A stretch of DNA of 64,000 nucleotides from Acidovorax sp. sic0104 (GCF_019219095.1 NZ_JAHUWH010000009.1:62001-126000); one strand, 5' to 3'. Counted from the stretch's first letter, positions 44,935-53,363 are shown. Numbers and translations: made by a program. The notes: generated from the letters alone by a model not told the origin.

Positions 44935-45012
44935 AACCGAAGTCTGGCACGACTGCAATGCCCACGGAATCACGCATGCCGTGGCACGCCCCCCGCACAG
45001 GCACACGCCAAG

Positions 45013-45168
45013 CCAGCGCCACCGTGGAACTGGCTCTGCCAGGCCACGGGCGGCATCCCCCTGGGGCTGAGGCCTGCGGCTCCAAGCCTGCCTGCGCAGG
45101 CTTGGACAGGCCGAAGAGGCCGCGCCTCTGGCGCGCGCCACCGAGGCGCGAAGCGACTCAGGGGGGCT
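45013..45168. repeat. Family C repeat, copy 4 (extended)
   Basis: Begins CAGCGCCACCGTGGAACTGG and ends with GCGACTCAGGGGGGC at the stop of the CsgG-like gene. It contains GCGGCTCCAAGCCTGCC followed by a CAGGCTTGGAC end (45076-45107), shared almost exactly with 46306-46337. Confidence 0.72.
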
Positions 45169-46131
45169 TCACTTCAAGATGATGACCTGCTCGGGCTGCT
45201 GGGGCTGCGGCACTGGCATGGGCTGGCCACCCTGCTGGTACACCGGTGGCGGACGCACACCCCGCGCCAGGTTGGCGTCGGTGTAGCCCAGCTGCATGGC
45301 CAGCTGCTGGTACACGTCCTGCGCCAGCGACAGCGAGGTCTCGCGGATCACCTTGGCGCGGTTGGGCGGCTGGATGTCGCCACGGATGGACAGGATCTTG
45401 GTGTCGTTGCCTTCGCCCTGGGCGGAGAACGCGGCCTTGATCTCGTAGGTCTTGGTGTTGATCAGCGAGAAGTCGGCCAGCAGTTGCAGGCCGTACTGGC
45501 GCGTGGCGCTGGTGGTGCCCTGCAGCGGCGAGAGCGCGTCGGTGAAGTCGATGCTGGAGACCACGCCGAAGAGCACGTAGTCGGCGCCGTTGAACTCACC
45601 CTTCCTGATGCGGCTGATCACGTCGGCCACCTGAGGCTGGGCCTGGGGCGTGGCCATCTTGCCCCCCTGCACCTGGTTGAGCACCTGCTCGGCCTTGCTG
45701 GGCTGGGGCTTGCCCGCGTCAAAGCCCTTGCCCTGGATCAGGCGGAAGTACGTGCCCTGCAGGATGGCACCCTTGATGTCGTTGGTATAGCCGCCCAGTT
45801 CGCGCTGCTCGATGTAGCTGTAACGGCCTGCCACATAGGTGCCGCTGGCCTGCTCGGAGGCCTGCATGTGGTGGCTGCCCGAATGCGAGCCGCCACCGCC
45901 GTAGGGGCCAGCGCTGTAGCCACCGCTGTGGCTGCCACCCGCGCTCATCTGGCTGCTGCGCTGATAGGTGCCGGCCATGAAGTATTCGGACACGCGCTGG
46001 GCGTAGGCCAGGTCGGTCACGGCGATCTTGGGCGCGGCGCCCGGCTGCTGCGCCTGGGCGGTAGTGCCCCAGGCCAGCGTGGTGGCCGCAATCACGGCCA
46101 GGGCCGCGTGGAGGGTGATTCTGCGTTGCAT
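45169..46131 (-). CDS. CsgG-like exported protein
   Basis: A 320-residue protein with a Sec signal peptide (LHAALAVIAATTLAWGTTAQAQ), not a lipobox. The mature part resembles CsgG/curli-assembly-type lipoproteins: PKIAVTDLAYAQRVSEYF, DYVLFGVVSSIDFTDAL, SFSLINTKTYEIKAAFSAQGEG-like text, VIRETSLSLAQDVYQQLAMQLGY. Residues about 64-92 are a Gly/Ser/His-rich low-complexity stretch (GGSHSGGYSAGPYGGGGSHS) that could be flexible or bind metal. Last gene of the COG3014-YcfL-LpoB set; 265 bp with a family C repeat separate it from lpoB. Confidence 0.75.
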   Translation of the reverse strand: MQRRITLHAALAVIAATTLAWGTTAQAQQPGAAPKIAVTDLAYAQRVSEYFMAGTYQRSSQMSAGGSHSGGYSAGPYGGGGSHSGSHHMQASEQASGTYVAGRYSYIEQRELGGYTNDIKGAILQGTYFRLIQGKGFDAGKPQPSKAEQVLNQVQGGKMATPQAQPQVADVISRIRKGEFNGADYVLFGVVSSIDFTDALSPLQGTTSATRQYGLQLLADFSLINTKTYEIKAAFSAQGEGNDTKILSIRGDIQPPNRAKVIRETSLSLAQDVYQQLAMQLGYTDANLARGVRPPPVYQQGGQPMPVPQPQQPEQVIILK

Positions 46132-46204
46132 GGTGTGCTCCTTGTGAGCTAACGGAAAGTCATGAATTCATCGAGCGATGTGGCTTCGGCACCGACATCC
46201 TTCG

Positions 46205-46393
46205 GAACTGGCGCGGCCCAGGCCAGCGGCCGCCGTGCAAGGGCCGCCCCGCCGCACTGGCGGCGTCCCCCTTCCCGGCGAAGCCGAGAGAAGGGGCTGA
46301 GGGCCGCGGCTCCAAGCCTGCCAGTGCAGGCTTGGACGACCCGCAAGAGCTGCCGCCTCTGGCGGCTGCACCGAGCGGTCGCGCCTCAGGGGC
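46205..46393. repeat. Family C repeat, copy 5 (extended)
   Basis: Starts CTGGCGCGGCCCAGGCCAGC, similar over about 85 bp to the reverse complement of 29528-29640. It then has GCGGCTCCAAGCCTGCCAG (46306-46337) as in copy 4, and ends in GCGCCTCAGGGGC at the LpoB stop. It fills the 265-bp gap between two genes of the envelope operon. Confidence 0.72.
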
Positions 46394-46396
46394 ATG

Positions 46397-47011
46397 TCAC
46401 CGCTTACTTGTCTTTCTGATTTCTTTCTCGTCCTGCCATTCGATCGTGCCTTCCTGCACGTCGAACAGCTTGAGCGTGAACTTGTAGTACACGTCCTTGG
46501 TGGCGTTGTTCTGCTTGACGATGCTGGTGAGCTCGCCTTCCATGGAGTACTTGGCGGCGGTCATCTGGCCGACCTTGGCGGTGGTGCCCTGCTTGTACAG
46601 GCCGCTCTGGTTCTGGCGCTGCAGCTCGTCCACGCCGGCCTGCATCTCGTTGATGGAGCGCACGAAGCGCACCTTGCCGGACTTGACCAGCGACGTCTGG
46701 ATGGAGTTCATCACGTTGGTCGTGTCGATGTACTCGCTGGTCTTGTTCTTCACGGTGGAGATGGTCACCGTGGGGCGGCCCTGGAAGATGCCGGTTTCCA
46801 GCAGGCCGCCGGTCATCTTCTCGGCAATCATCTGCAGGTCGGTGGAGCCGAACTCGTTGGTCACCAGCTCGACCGCCTTCGCGTCGCCGTAGTTGACCTG
46901 GCGGTCAAAACGCACGGTGGGCGAAGACAGGTTCTGGCAGGCCGACAGGGCCAGGGTGCCGGCCGCGAGGGCCAGGACGAGCGCAGTGCGCCGGATGGTT
47001 TTCTGTGTCAT
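46397..47011 (-). CDS. lpoB: LpoB-like penicillin-binding-protein activator
   Basis: A 204-residue outer-membrane lipoprotein with lipobox LALSAC (Cys near 24) and the LpoB globular domain: TVRFDRQVNYGDAKAVELVTNEF, AEKMTGGLLETGIFQGRPTVTIS, DTTNVMNSIQTSLVKSGKVRFVRS, AKYSMEGELTSIVKQNNATKDVYYKFTLKLFD. In enterobacteria LpoB crosses the periplasm to activate PBP1B; in betaproteobacteria its target is not established. A YcfL-like gene lies 43 bp upstream, the same neighbourhood as in E. coli. This version lacks the long Pro-rich linker of the E. coli protein. Confidence 0.85.
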   Translation of the reverse strand: MTQKTIRRTALVLALAAGTLALSACQNLSSPTVRFDRQVNYGDAKAVELVTNEFGSTDLQMIAEKMTGGLLETGIFQGRPTVTISTVKNKTSEYIDTTNVMNSIQTSLVKSGKVRFVRSINEMQAGVDELQRQNQSGLYKQGTTAKVGQMTAAKYSMEGELTSIVKQNNATKDVYYKFTLKLFDVQEGTIEWQDEKEIRKTSKR

Positions 47012-47054
47012 GGTTTTTACTCCTCACTCAATCTCTGGATCGGGGGGTCGGCGC

Positions 47055-47468
47055 TCAGCGCGGCTCCACATTCATCTCAAGGCGCAGATCGACAGCCGCA
47101 GAGGTGGGCGCCACGCTCTTGACCGTCTGCTGGCCCAGGCCGAGCACGCTCATCTGCTTCCAGGATTCGCCGTCGCCCACCTGGTTGCCGACGTTGTCCA
47201 GCCACTTGAAGCGGTAGAACACGGTGCGGTCGGTGCGGCCCATGTTGGCCATGTCGGCCTGCACGACCAGGATGTCGTTCTTGCGCACGATGCGCATCTC
47301 GCGCACGGCGATGCTGTTGGCCTCGCCGCGCAAGGCGACCTTGGAGGCCACGGCCAGCGGCGTCGCCGGGTCGTGCAACTGGGCACTGGCAGCGCCCGCC
47401 AGGGTCAGGGTGAGCGCTGCGCACACAACGGCGGGTGCGGCGGCGGCAAGGACTTTACGGGTTCTCAT
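47055..47468 (-). CDS. YcfL/DUF1425 family exported protein
   Basis: A 137-residue protein with signal peptide (AAPAVVCAALTLTLAGAASAQ) and a DUF1425 domain: VALRGEANSIAVREMRIVRKNDILVVQADMANMGRTDRTVFYRFKWLDNVGNQVGDGESW. Unlike E. coli YcfL it shows a signal-peptidase-I site rather than a lipobox. Its place directly before lpoB matches the E. coli order and suggests a shared envelope function. Confidence 0.82.
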   Translation of the reverse strand: MRTRKVLAAAAPAVVCAALTLTLAGAASAQLHDPATPLAVASKVALRGEANSIAVREMRIVRKNDILVVQADMANMGRTDRTVFYRFKWLDNVGNQVGDGESWKQMSVLGLGQQTVKSVAPTSAAVDLRLEMNVEPR

Positions 47469-47506
47469 GCGTGAGGCTCCTAGGGAATGGGGACAACAGG
47501 GTGGGT

Positions 47507-49051
47507 TCAGTTCTTGGCGGCCGCAGGCGCGGGCGCGGCCGAGGTGGACTTGACCGACGACTTGGGCACTTGGCGGGCGCGGGCGTTGGTGGTCGTCGTC
47601 GTGGTGGTGGTGCGGGTGGTCGCGGCAGGCTCAGCGGCGGGTTGCGGCGCCGCAGCCACCGTGGGCAGCTGGCCGAGCATGGCCACGTCGCCGGTCAGCA
47701 CGCTGTTGTCGTACATGCGCAGGGGCACCAGCGCGTACTGGCCGTCGATCTTGATGGGCTGGGGCAGCTGGCGGCCGTTCACGCTCACCACGTGCTCGCC
47801 GGGCGGCAGGTAGCCACGGGCCACGTACACGCGGCCGGGCAGCATGCGCCACATGCGGTCGTCCGCCTGCTCGGTGGCCACGGAGGCTGCCGCACCGATG
47901 AGGCCGCCGACCAGGCCGCCGCGCTTTTGCAGCTCGTTCTGCAGCACGCCCTTGGCCACGGCGCGGGTCACACCGCGCAACACCATTCCGGGCATTTCGT
48001 CCTTGAGCGCACGGCGCGCCATCACGTTCACGTCCACCACCTTCTCGAGCTTGAGGTTGGTGCCGGCCGCAGAGATGGTGGTCAACAGCGCGTCCTTGGA
48101 AGGCTCGATCACGGGGTAGGAGATGCTGGCCGTGACAAGGCCCCGGCCCGTGGGCACCGGCAGCGTGAAGGCCTTGGGCTTGCGGGCAGGCGCGTCGCCG
48201 GCTTCGACGATGAAGAGCACGTCGGTCATGCGCTGGCGGCGCTTCCAGGTGAAGCCGGTGCGGGTATCCAGGCCGCGCAGGCCTTCTTCGAGCACGCCGG
48301 TTTCAGGCTTGAGTTCGATGGCCTTGCGGTAACCGGGCGCCGCCAGACCGGGCTCGTTGAGCATTTCGTAGAGAAAGCCGGCCAGGTAGTGCGAGAGCGC
48401 GTTGGAATAGCCGTTCTTCAGGGACAGCACTTCAGGGTCGTTGAGCGTCTCGACCGGATAGCCGTTGATCTCCTTGCCGCCCGACGTGGCGCCCTTGGCC
48501 TTGGCTTCTTCTTCCGCCGCCAGAGTCTCCTTGGCTCGGAACTCGGCAATGATGGCTTCGCGTTCGTGCGTGCGCTTGATGTCCACCCGGGCGTTCTCGA
48601 AATCGCCCACGGCCATGCGGTTCAGGGCCAGGCGCGTGGTCACCCACACCTTTTCATAGTCCTGGCCTTCGTAGACCTTCAGTCGTTCGCTGATCAGCGC
48701 GGCGCCCACGGTGCCCATGAGCTTGCTGGGGTTGGTCTTGGCGGTTTCTTCCCATTCCTTGACCTTGTTGTCGGCCAGCAGGAATGCGTTGGTGCTGTCG
48801 GGGTAGCGGCGGTCCATGCGCAGCAGTTCGCCGCGCTCCATGTTGTAGAGCAGCGCCGTCTTTTCGTCCTCGCTCTTGGCGGTGCTTTCCAGCTGCGCCA
48901 GGGCTGCAGGAATGCCGCCCGTGCGGCCGGCGGTCTGCATGTCGGTGGCAAGCTTGTCGTGGCTCTGCATGGTGGCGCAGCCGGTCAGGGCGGCGCTCAG
49001 TGTCAGCACCCACAGCAGGCGAGGACGGAAACGGGACGGTTGTGTGGTCAT
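47507..49051 (-). CDS. COG3014-type lipoprotein
   Basis: A 514-residue lipoprotein with lipobox LSAALTGCA (Cys near residue 25), TPR-like helical repeats in the first half (ALLYNMERGELLRMDRRYPDSTNAFLLAD, VTTRLALNRMAVGDFENARVDIKR) and a beta-rich second half (ALVPLRMYDNSVLTG). The start at 49051 has AAGGAG; the long frame above it is not coding. Near the C-terminus is a poly-Thr tract (eight Thr) and an Ala/Pro tail encoded by a GGT/GTC-type microsatellite. First gene of the operon with YcfL, LpoB and a CsgG-like protein. Confidence 0.85.
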   Translation of the reverse strand: MTTQPSRFRPRLLWVLTLSAALTGCATMQSHDKLATDMQTAGRTGGIPAALAQLESTAKSEDEKTALLYNMERGELLRMDRRYPDSTNAFLLADNKVKEWEETAKTNPSKLMGTVGAALISERLKVYEGQDYEKVWVTTRLALNRMAVGDFENARVDIKRTHEREAIIAEFRAKETLAAEEEAKAKGATSGGKEINGYPVETLNDPEVLSLKNGYSNALSHYLAGFLYEMLNEPGLAAPGYRKAIELKPETGVLEEGLRGLDTRTGFTWKRRQRMTDVLFIVEAGDAPARKPKAFTLPVPTGRGLVTASISYPVIEPSKDALLTTISAAGTNLKLEKVVDVNVMARRALKDEMPGMVLRGVTRAVAKGVLQNELQKRGGLVGGLIGAAASVATEQADDRMWRMLPGRVYVARGYLPPGEHVVSVNGRQLPQPIKIDGQYALVPLRMYDNSVLTGDVAMLGQLPTVAAAPQPAAEPAATTRTTTTTTTTNARARQVPKSSVKSTSAAPAPAAAKN

Positions 49052-49383
49052 GGATGCTCCTTGCAGGACGTTCGGTTGGTCACCAGGAAAACCCGGCGCT
49101 GCCCACGCGCGAGACAGCCCTGCTCCACGATGGCCGTGCGGCTTGCGCGCGGGCCATGACGGTGCCGGGAACGGTTGTCTGCTGGATGGGAGGGCCGGCA
49201 AGGAAGTTGCTGGCTGCACGGGCGCCCCCTCTCGACGCTGTGGCGTGCTGCTTGCGGCCCCCTCGGGCTGTGAGTTTCTTGGTTGTTTTGTATGGGGTTG
49301 TAGCCCGGGACGCAATGTAGCAAAAGCTTGTATCTTTTCTGTAACCGTCACAAACGGTTCGAATCGTCGAACAACACAACATA
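49052..49383. other. 332-bp gap upstream of the envelope operon
   Basis: No gene seen. At its right end two inverted repeats overlap: AACCGT-N5-ACGGTT (49343-49359) and GTTCGA-ATCG-TCGAAC (49357-49372). An AT-rich stretch (TACAGAAAAGATACAAGC on the minus strand) follows and is the likely promoter zone of the operon, about 290 bp before the COG3014 start, implying a long leader. Confidence 0.45.
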
Positions 49384-50130
49384 TCAAGCCTCCCCCCGGC
49401 TGAGCGGCATGCGGTAGAGCCACACCACGCGCCCGCCGGGCACGCGCAGCTGCACGCTGGGCAGTACGCCGGGAATGGCGAACTCCAGGCTCACCAGCCA
49501 GGCACCGGGCGCCAGTTCGGCCTGGGCCTTGGCGGCGGCGCGGGGCATGCTCTCGGGCCGCTGGAACAGGTACACCATGCTGTAGGGACTCCAGTCCTCG
49601 GCCCACATGTCGGCGCGGCGCACATGCGCCCACGGACAGCGCAGCGCGCACAGCAGGCGCAGCGGCCAGCTCCACTCGATGCCTTCCAGTTGCGCGGCAG
49701 GATAGGACTGGCGCAGTGCCCTGAGGCCGTCGCCCAGGCCGCTGCCGGCGTCCAGGATGCGCGCGCCCAGGGGCAGCGGCGCCTGCGATGCCAGCGACTT
49801 GAGCGCATGCAGGGGCGTGGGGAACACCGGCGCGTCGCGCCATGCATTGAGCGGGTAGACCAGCAGCAGCAGCGCCAAAGGCACCAGCCAGGCCCAGGTG
49901 GGCAGGCTGGCCACGCCCAGCAGTGCGAGTGACAGCGGAAACCCCGCCGCGATCAGCCCGCGCCGCCACCAGCTGCCGCCCATCACGCTGGCGGCCGTGC
50001 CCAGCAGGCAGGCGGCCCCCAGCGCGGCCACGGGCGGCGCCGCAGCACGCTGCAGGGCCACGAAGACCAGCCACGCGCAGGCCCACGCGATCAACGCGGG
50101 CAGGGGCCAGGGCATGCGCAGGGACAGCAT
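49384..50130 (-). CDS. Membrane-anchored SAM-dependent methyltransferase
   Basis: A 248-residue protein with three membrane helices in the first 95 residues (LPALIAWACAWLVFVAL, VAALGAACLLGTAASVM, GLIAAGFPLSLALLGVASLPTWAWLVPLALLLLVY). A class I methyltransferase domain follows: motif I ILDAGSGLGDGLRAL, LEGIEWSWPLRLL and a later MVYLFQRPESM. Such membrane-tethered enzymes are known in betaproteobacteria without an assigned substrate. The gene lies 37 bp after the exported-protein gene on the same strand. Confidence 0.82.
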   Translation of the reverse strand: MLSLRMPWPLPALIAWACAWLVFVALQRAAAPPVAALGAACLLGTAASVMGGSWWRRGLIAAGFPLSLALLGVASLPTWAWLVPLALLLLVYPLNAWRDAPVFPTPLHALKSLASQAPLPLGARILDAGSGLGDGLRALRQSYPAAQLEGIEWSWPLRLLCALRCPWAHVRRADMWAEDWSPYSMVYLFQRPESMPRAAAKAQAELAPGAWLVSLEFAIPGVLPSVQLRVPGGRVVWLYRMPLSRGEA

Positions 50131-50167
50131 CGCGGGCAGCTTGTGGTGGAGGTGGCGTGAGATGGGT

Positions 50168-51514
50168 TCAGCGGCCGAAGATGCCGCGCAGCAGGTTGAC
50201 GGGGTTGACCACGTTGTTGCCCGCTGCGTCGGAGCCACCGTCCCCCTGGGGCTGGCCGCCCGCATTGGCGCCCATGCCGCTGGTGTAGGCGCCGGTGGAA
50301 GAAGTCCCTGCGGGAGCAGCCCCCACCCCGCCGCGCGCGCCCTGGGGCATGTCTTGGCCCAGCATGGCCATGGTGTGCGCCTTCACGCGCACACGCACAG
50401 CCCATTCGGGCTCCCACGCGGCCTTGGGGTCGGCCGGGCGTGGCGGGTGCACGATGTGGCTTTCGCCGCCATAGGCCATCATGCGCAGCATGGGGGTGGC
50501 GTCACGCCCGCCCGCGAAGATGCCTTGCGGGATGGCGCACTGCGTGGTCTCGGGCTGCAGCAGCACGCGTTCCTTGAGCCAGCGGTCGATGGTGGCTGGC
50601 GAGAGGTAGTCGAACAGGCCCATGCCGGTGTCGGGCGTTTCGGCGCTGGACCACATCACGAGGTCGTCCCCGTTCTGCGACATGGCGTGCAGGTAGTAGG
50701 CGCGCGCGTTGCGCACAGGCTGCCAGCTGGTGCCCATGCTGTCCTGCGGCTTGCCGGTGGTGCGCAGGTCGATGGCGGGCATCAGGTCCTGCGCCGCGCC
50801 CAAAGTGAATCTCATGGAGGCGGGCACGCCGTCGCCCCGCACCTGGTGGTCGCCGACGAGCGAGCTGCCCGCCGACAGGTTGACCTGGTTGCGCTCGTTG
50901 GGATACAGCGCGTAGGCAGGGCCCACGCGCGGTGCGCGGTCGGGCACGGCGCGGCCTGCAAAGGCCTGGGCGTAGTCGCTGGGCTTGGCACGCGCCAGGT
51001 CGACCACGCGGGGCTGGCCGGCACGCACGGTGGCGCCGCAGCCCCAGTAGATCAGGATGCGGCCCTTGGGCTGGTGCTGCTGGTATTCCTTGGGGATCTC
51101 GCCGGGCTCGCTCTGCGCGGGCTGCGCGCGGGGCGGCAGCAGCGGCAGCGATTCACCCATGCGCATGCCGGCGGGAATGGCCTGGCTGGCCTCCACGCCG
51201 GGGCGCAGCGTGTTGTGCAGCGCGATGTCGATGACGCGCGGCGGCATGATGCTCATGGCGCGTGCGTTGCCGTACGCCGTATTGCTGCCACCCATGCCCG
51301 GGGCGCCACTGCCGCCGCCCAGCAGACCGCCCACCATGCCGCCGCCCGTGGGCAGGCTGTCCATCTCGGGCATGCCGGCCATGGTGCCGGTGGACACGTC
51401 CATCCACAGCTGGACCTTGGGGGCCTTGGTGGTCTGGGCATGGGCAGCGAGCGAAGCCAGGCACAGGCTGGCCGCCACGCAGGCGGGGGTGAGAACGAAG
51501 CGCAAAGAGGTCAT
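50168..51514 (-). CDS. Large exported protein, function unknown
   Basis: A 448-residue protein with signal peptide (FVLTPACVAASLCLASLAAHAQ). A Gly/Met-rich segment follows (MPEMDSLPTGGGMVGGLLGGGSG), then a beta-rich body with GRILIYWGCGATVRAGQPRVV, QVNLSAGSSLVGDHQV, SWQPVRNARAYYLHAMSQNGDDLVMWSSAE and a Gly/Ala-rich tail. I do not know the family name. It follows parB by 233 bp on the same strand and precedes the methyltransferase gene. A surface or outer-membrane location is possible. Confidence 0.7.
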   Translation of the reverse strand: MTSLRFVLTPACVAASLCLASLAAHAQTTKAPKVQLWMDVSTGTMAGMPEMDSLPTGGGMVGGLLGGGSGAPGMGGSNTAYGNARAMSIMPPRVIDIALHNTLRPGVEASQAIPAGMRMGESLPLLPPRAQPAQSEPGEIPKEYQQHQPKGRILIYWGCGATVRAGQPRVVDLARAKPSDYAQAFAGRAVPDRAPRVGPAYALYPNERNQVNLSAGSSLVGDHQVRGDGVPASMRFTLGAAQDLMPAIDLRTTGKPQDSMGTSWQPVRNARAYYLHAMSQNGDDLVMWSSAETPDTGMGLFDYLSPATIDRWLKERVLLQPETTQCAIPQGIFAGGRDATPMLRMMAYGGESHIVHPPRPADPKAAWEPEWAVRVRVKAHTMAMLGQDMPQGARGGVGAAPAGTSSTGAYTSGMGANAGGQPQGDGGSDAAGNNVVNPVNLLRGIFGR

Positions 51515-51747
51515 GGCAGGTCTGCTCCAGGAGATGCATTGATCACCCGGCAGAACCATCATGGGCCGCAGCACAGCGGTGTGGAATCGCTGCGCTGGCG
51601 GGCTTGCGGTCAACCCGGGTGTGTTGAACGCTGCGCAGTGTAGGCCCCGCCTCTGCGCATTTTGCCTGTGCAAGTTACGTGTGGAAACTGCTTGTGTGCG
51701 CTATTTCACGCATCGAATCACCAACCGGCCTGCCGCCGGTAAGCGCA

Positions 51748-52665
51748 TTACTTGCGCAGGCGTTCAATCAGCCCGTTGAGCGCCTCCAGCGAGCCGAACT
51801 GGATCGCCAGCTCGCCCATGTCCTCGACACGGCCGTGGCGCTTGACGCGCTTCTTCACACGCACCTCCACTTCGGCCATGAGCAGGTCGGAGAGTTCTTC
51901 TTCCACCCGCCGCAGGTCGCGCGACTTTTCCTTCTGGGGCTTTTGCGGCACCAGGCTGAACTCGGCGCCGATCTTCTTGACCAGGGCCTCGGCCTCGCGC
52001 ACCGACAGCTTCTTGGCCGCGATCTGGTTGCCGGCGGTGATCTGAGCTGCGCGGTCGAGCGCCAGCAGCGCGCGCGCATGGCCCATGTCGATGTCGCCCG
52101 CCATCAGCATGGTCTGCACCGGCTCGGCAAGGTTGAGCAGGCGCAAGAGGTTGCTGGCGGCGCTGCGCGAGCGGCCCACGGCCTGGGCGGCCAGCTCGTG
52201 CGTGAGGCCGAACTCGCGGATCAGGCGCTGCAGGCCGTGGGCCTCTTCCAGCGGGTTGAGGTCTTCGCGCTGGATGTTCTCGATGAGCGCCATGGCCGCG
52301 GCGGACTCGTTGGGCACGTCGCGCACCAGCACCGGCACGGTGTCGAGGCCCGCCAGGCGCGCCGCGCGAAAGCGCCGCTCGCCCGCGATGATTTCGTACT
52401 TGCCGGCGTTGTCTCCGTCGGCCAGGCGGCGCACCAGGATGGGCTGCATGATGCCCTGGGCCTTGATGGACTCGGCCAGCTCGTACAGCGCGCCTTCGTC
52501 CATGCGGGTGCGGGGCTGGTACATGCCGGCCACCATCTCGGTGAGGGGCAGCGTGCTGGGCAGGCCGGCCTCGGCGGCTTGCGCCTGCTCTGTTTTTTCG
52601 GCGACTTTGGGGCCCAGCAGGGCTTCGAGGCCGCGGCCGAGGCCCTTGGGTTTCTTGGTGACCAT
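51748..52665 (-). CDS. parB: Chromosome-partitioning protein ParB
   Basis: A 305-residue CTP-dependent DNA clamp that loads at parS sites. Features: KKPKGLGRGLEALLG at the N-terminus, CTP-binding GERRFRAARLAGLDTVPVLVRD (boxes with ENIQREDLNPLEEA), HTH GLTHELAAQAVGRSRSAASNLLRLLNL and a C-terminal dimer domain. Start at 52665. parA is 1.3 kb upstream in the same direction, separated by a cupin gene, a small membrane protein gene and a hydrolase gene, rather than adjacent as usual. parS-like sites are in rsmG, mnmG and just upstream of mnmG. Confidence 0.96.
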   Translation of the reverse strand: MVTKKPKGLGRGLEALLGPKVAEKTEQAQAAEAGLPSTLPLTEMVAGMYQPRTRMDEGALYELAESIKAQGIMQPILVRRLADGDNAGKYEIIAGERRFRAARLAGLDTVPVLVRDVPNESAAAMALIENIQREDLNPLEEAHGLQRLIREFGLTHELAAQAVGRSRSAASNLLRLLNLAEPVQTMLMAGDIDMGHARALLALDRAAQITAGNQIAAKKLSVREAEALVKKIGAEFSLVPQKPQKEKSRDLRRVEEELSDLLMAEVEVRVKKRVKRHGRVEDMGELAIQFGSLEALNGLIERLRK

Positions 52666-52716
52666 GGGTGAGTGTCCGGAAGATGAATGGAAAGAATGGG
52701 TGCCGGTCAAAGCCGC

Positions 52717-53013
52717 TCAGCGGTCGATGATCACCAGCGTGCCGTGGCTGCCTTCGGCCACCGCGTGCGGTACGCCGGCCGGCACGATGTAGACCTCGCC
52801 CGCGCCCACCTGCACACGCCGGCCTTGCAGGTCCAGGTTCATCTGGCCGTCCAGGACGAGCAGCGCCTCGTCGAAGTCATGGATCTCGTCGGGATAGGCC
52901 TGGGCGTCCATGCGCAGCACCTTGAGGTTGGCGCCCGCCGCCCGGCCCACGACGGTGGAGCGCCAGGCGTGGGGCAAGGTCTGGGCAGCGGAAGGAAGAT
53001 GGATCTGGGACAT
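52717..53013 (-). CDS. Cupin-domain protein
   Basis: A 98-residue single cupin: RSTVVGRAAGANLKVLRMD, HDFDEALLVLDGQMNLDLQGRRVQVGAGEVYIVPAGVPHAV. Metal ligands of the family appear as HDFDE and the later PHAV His. Function unknown; small cupins act as isomerases, dioxygenases or sensors. It lies between parA and parB, 51 bp before parB, probably on the same transcript. Confidence 0.88.
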   Translation of the reverse strand: MSQIHLPSAAQTLPHAWRSTVVGRAAGANLKVLRMDAQAYPDEIHDFDEALLVLDGQMNLDLQGRRVQVGAGEVYIVPAGVPHAVAEGSHGTLVIIDR

Positions 53014-53084
53014 GCGGCAAGATGGTCAGCGGGAGGATGTTCGCGAAGGAGATGCGGCGGCCAAGCAGCGCTGTGCGTGCGGCA

Positions 53085-53363
53085 TCACGCCTTGGAGCGC
53101 CCTGCCCTGCGCCCGCGCACCCGCCCGCGCCACAGGCGCAACCAGATGCCGCAGGCAACGACGCACAGCACGGCGGCCAGCACGAACTGGCCCAGTGCCG
53201 CCACCACCACGGCGCTGCTGGGCAACAGCCAGGCCAGCACCGGCTGCAGGGCATCGCCCAGCCAGAAAGGTGCCGCCCGCCGCCGGGGGGTTGCGGGGGC
53301 GGTGGCAGCAGGCTGCGCAGCGCCCCGGCGCCCGGAGAAGAAGGGCCATCGAGTGAACTTCAT
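53085..53363 (-). CDS. Small basic membrane protein
   Basis: A 92-residue protein with two hydrophobic segments (ALQPVLAWLLPSSAVVVAALGQFVLAAVLCVVACGIWLRLW) framed by basic stretches (WPFFSGRRGAAQP at the front, RGRVRGRRAGRSKA at the end). No family recognised. The start overlaps the stop of the upstream hydrolase gene by 4 bp, so the coding call is supported by coupling more than by similarity. Confidence 0.6.
   Translation of the reverse strand: MKFTRWPFFSGRRGAAQPAATAPATPRRRAAPFWLGDALQPVLAWLLPSSAVVVAALGQFVLAAVLCVVACGIWLRLWRGRVRGRRAGRSKA

Noticed and set aside
44935-45141. N-terminal extension of the 43771 lipoprotein to 45141
   Set aside because: The extra 69 residues are translation of a family C repeat (RGAASSACPSLRRQAW) and put the signal sequence far inside the protein.
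49345-49372. GGTTCGAATC, which looks like a tRNA T-loop
   Set aside because: The flanking bases do not form a T-stem and no acceptor, D or anticodon arms are found; it is better explained as an inverted repeat.
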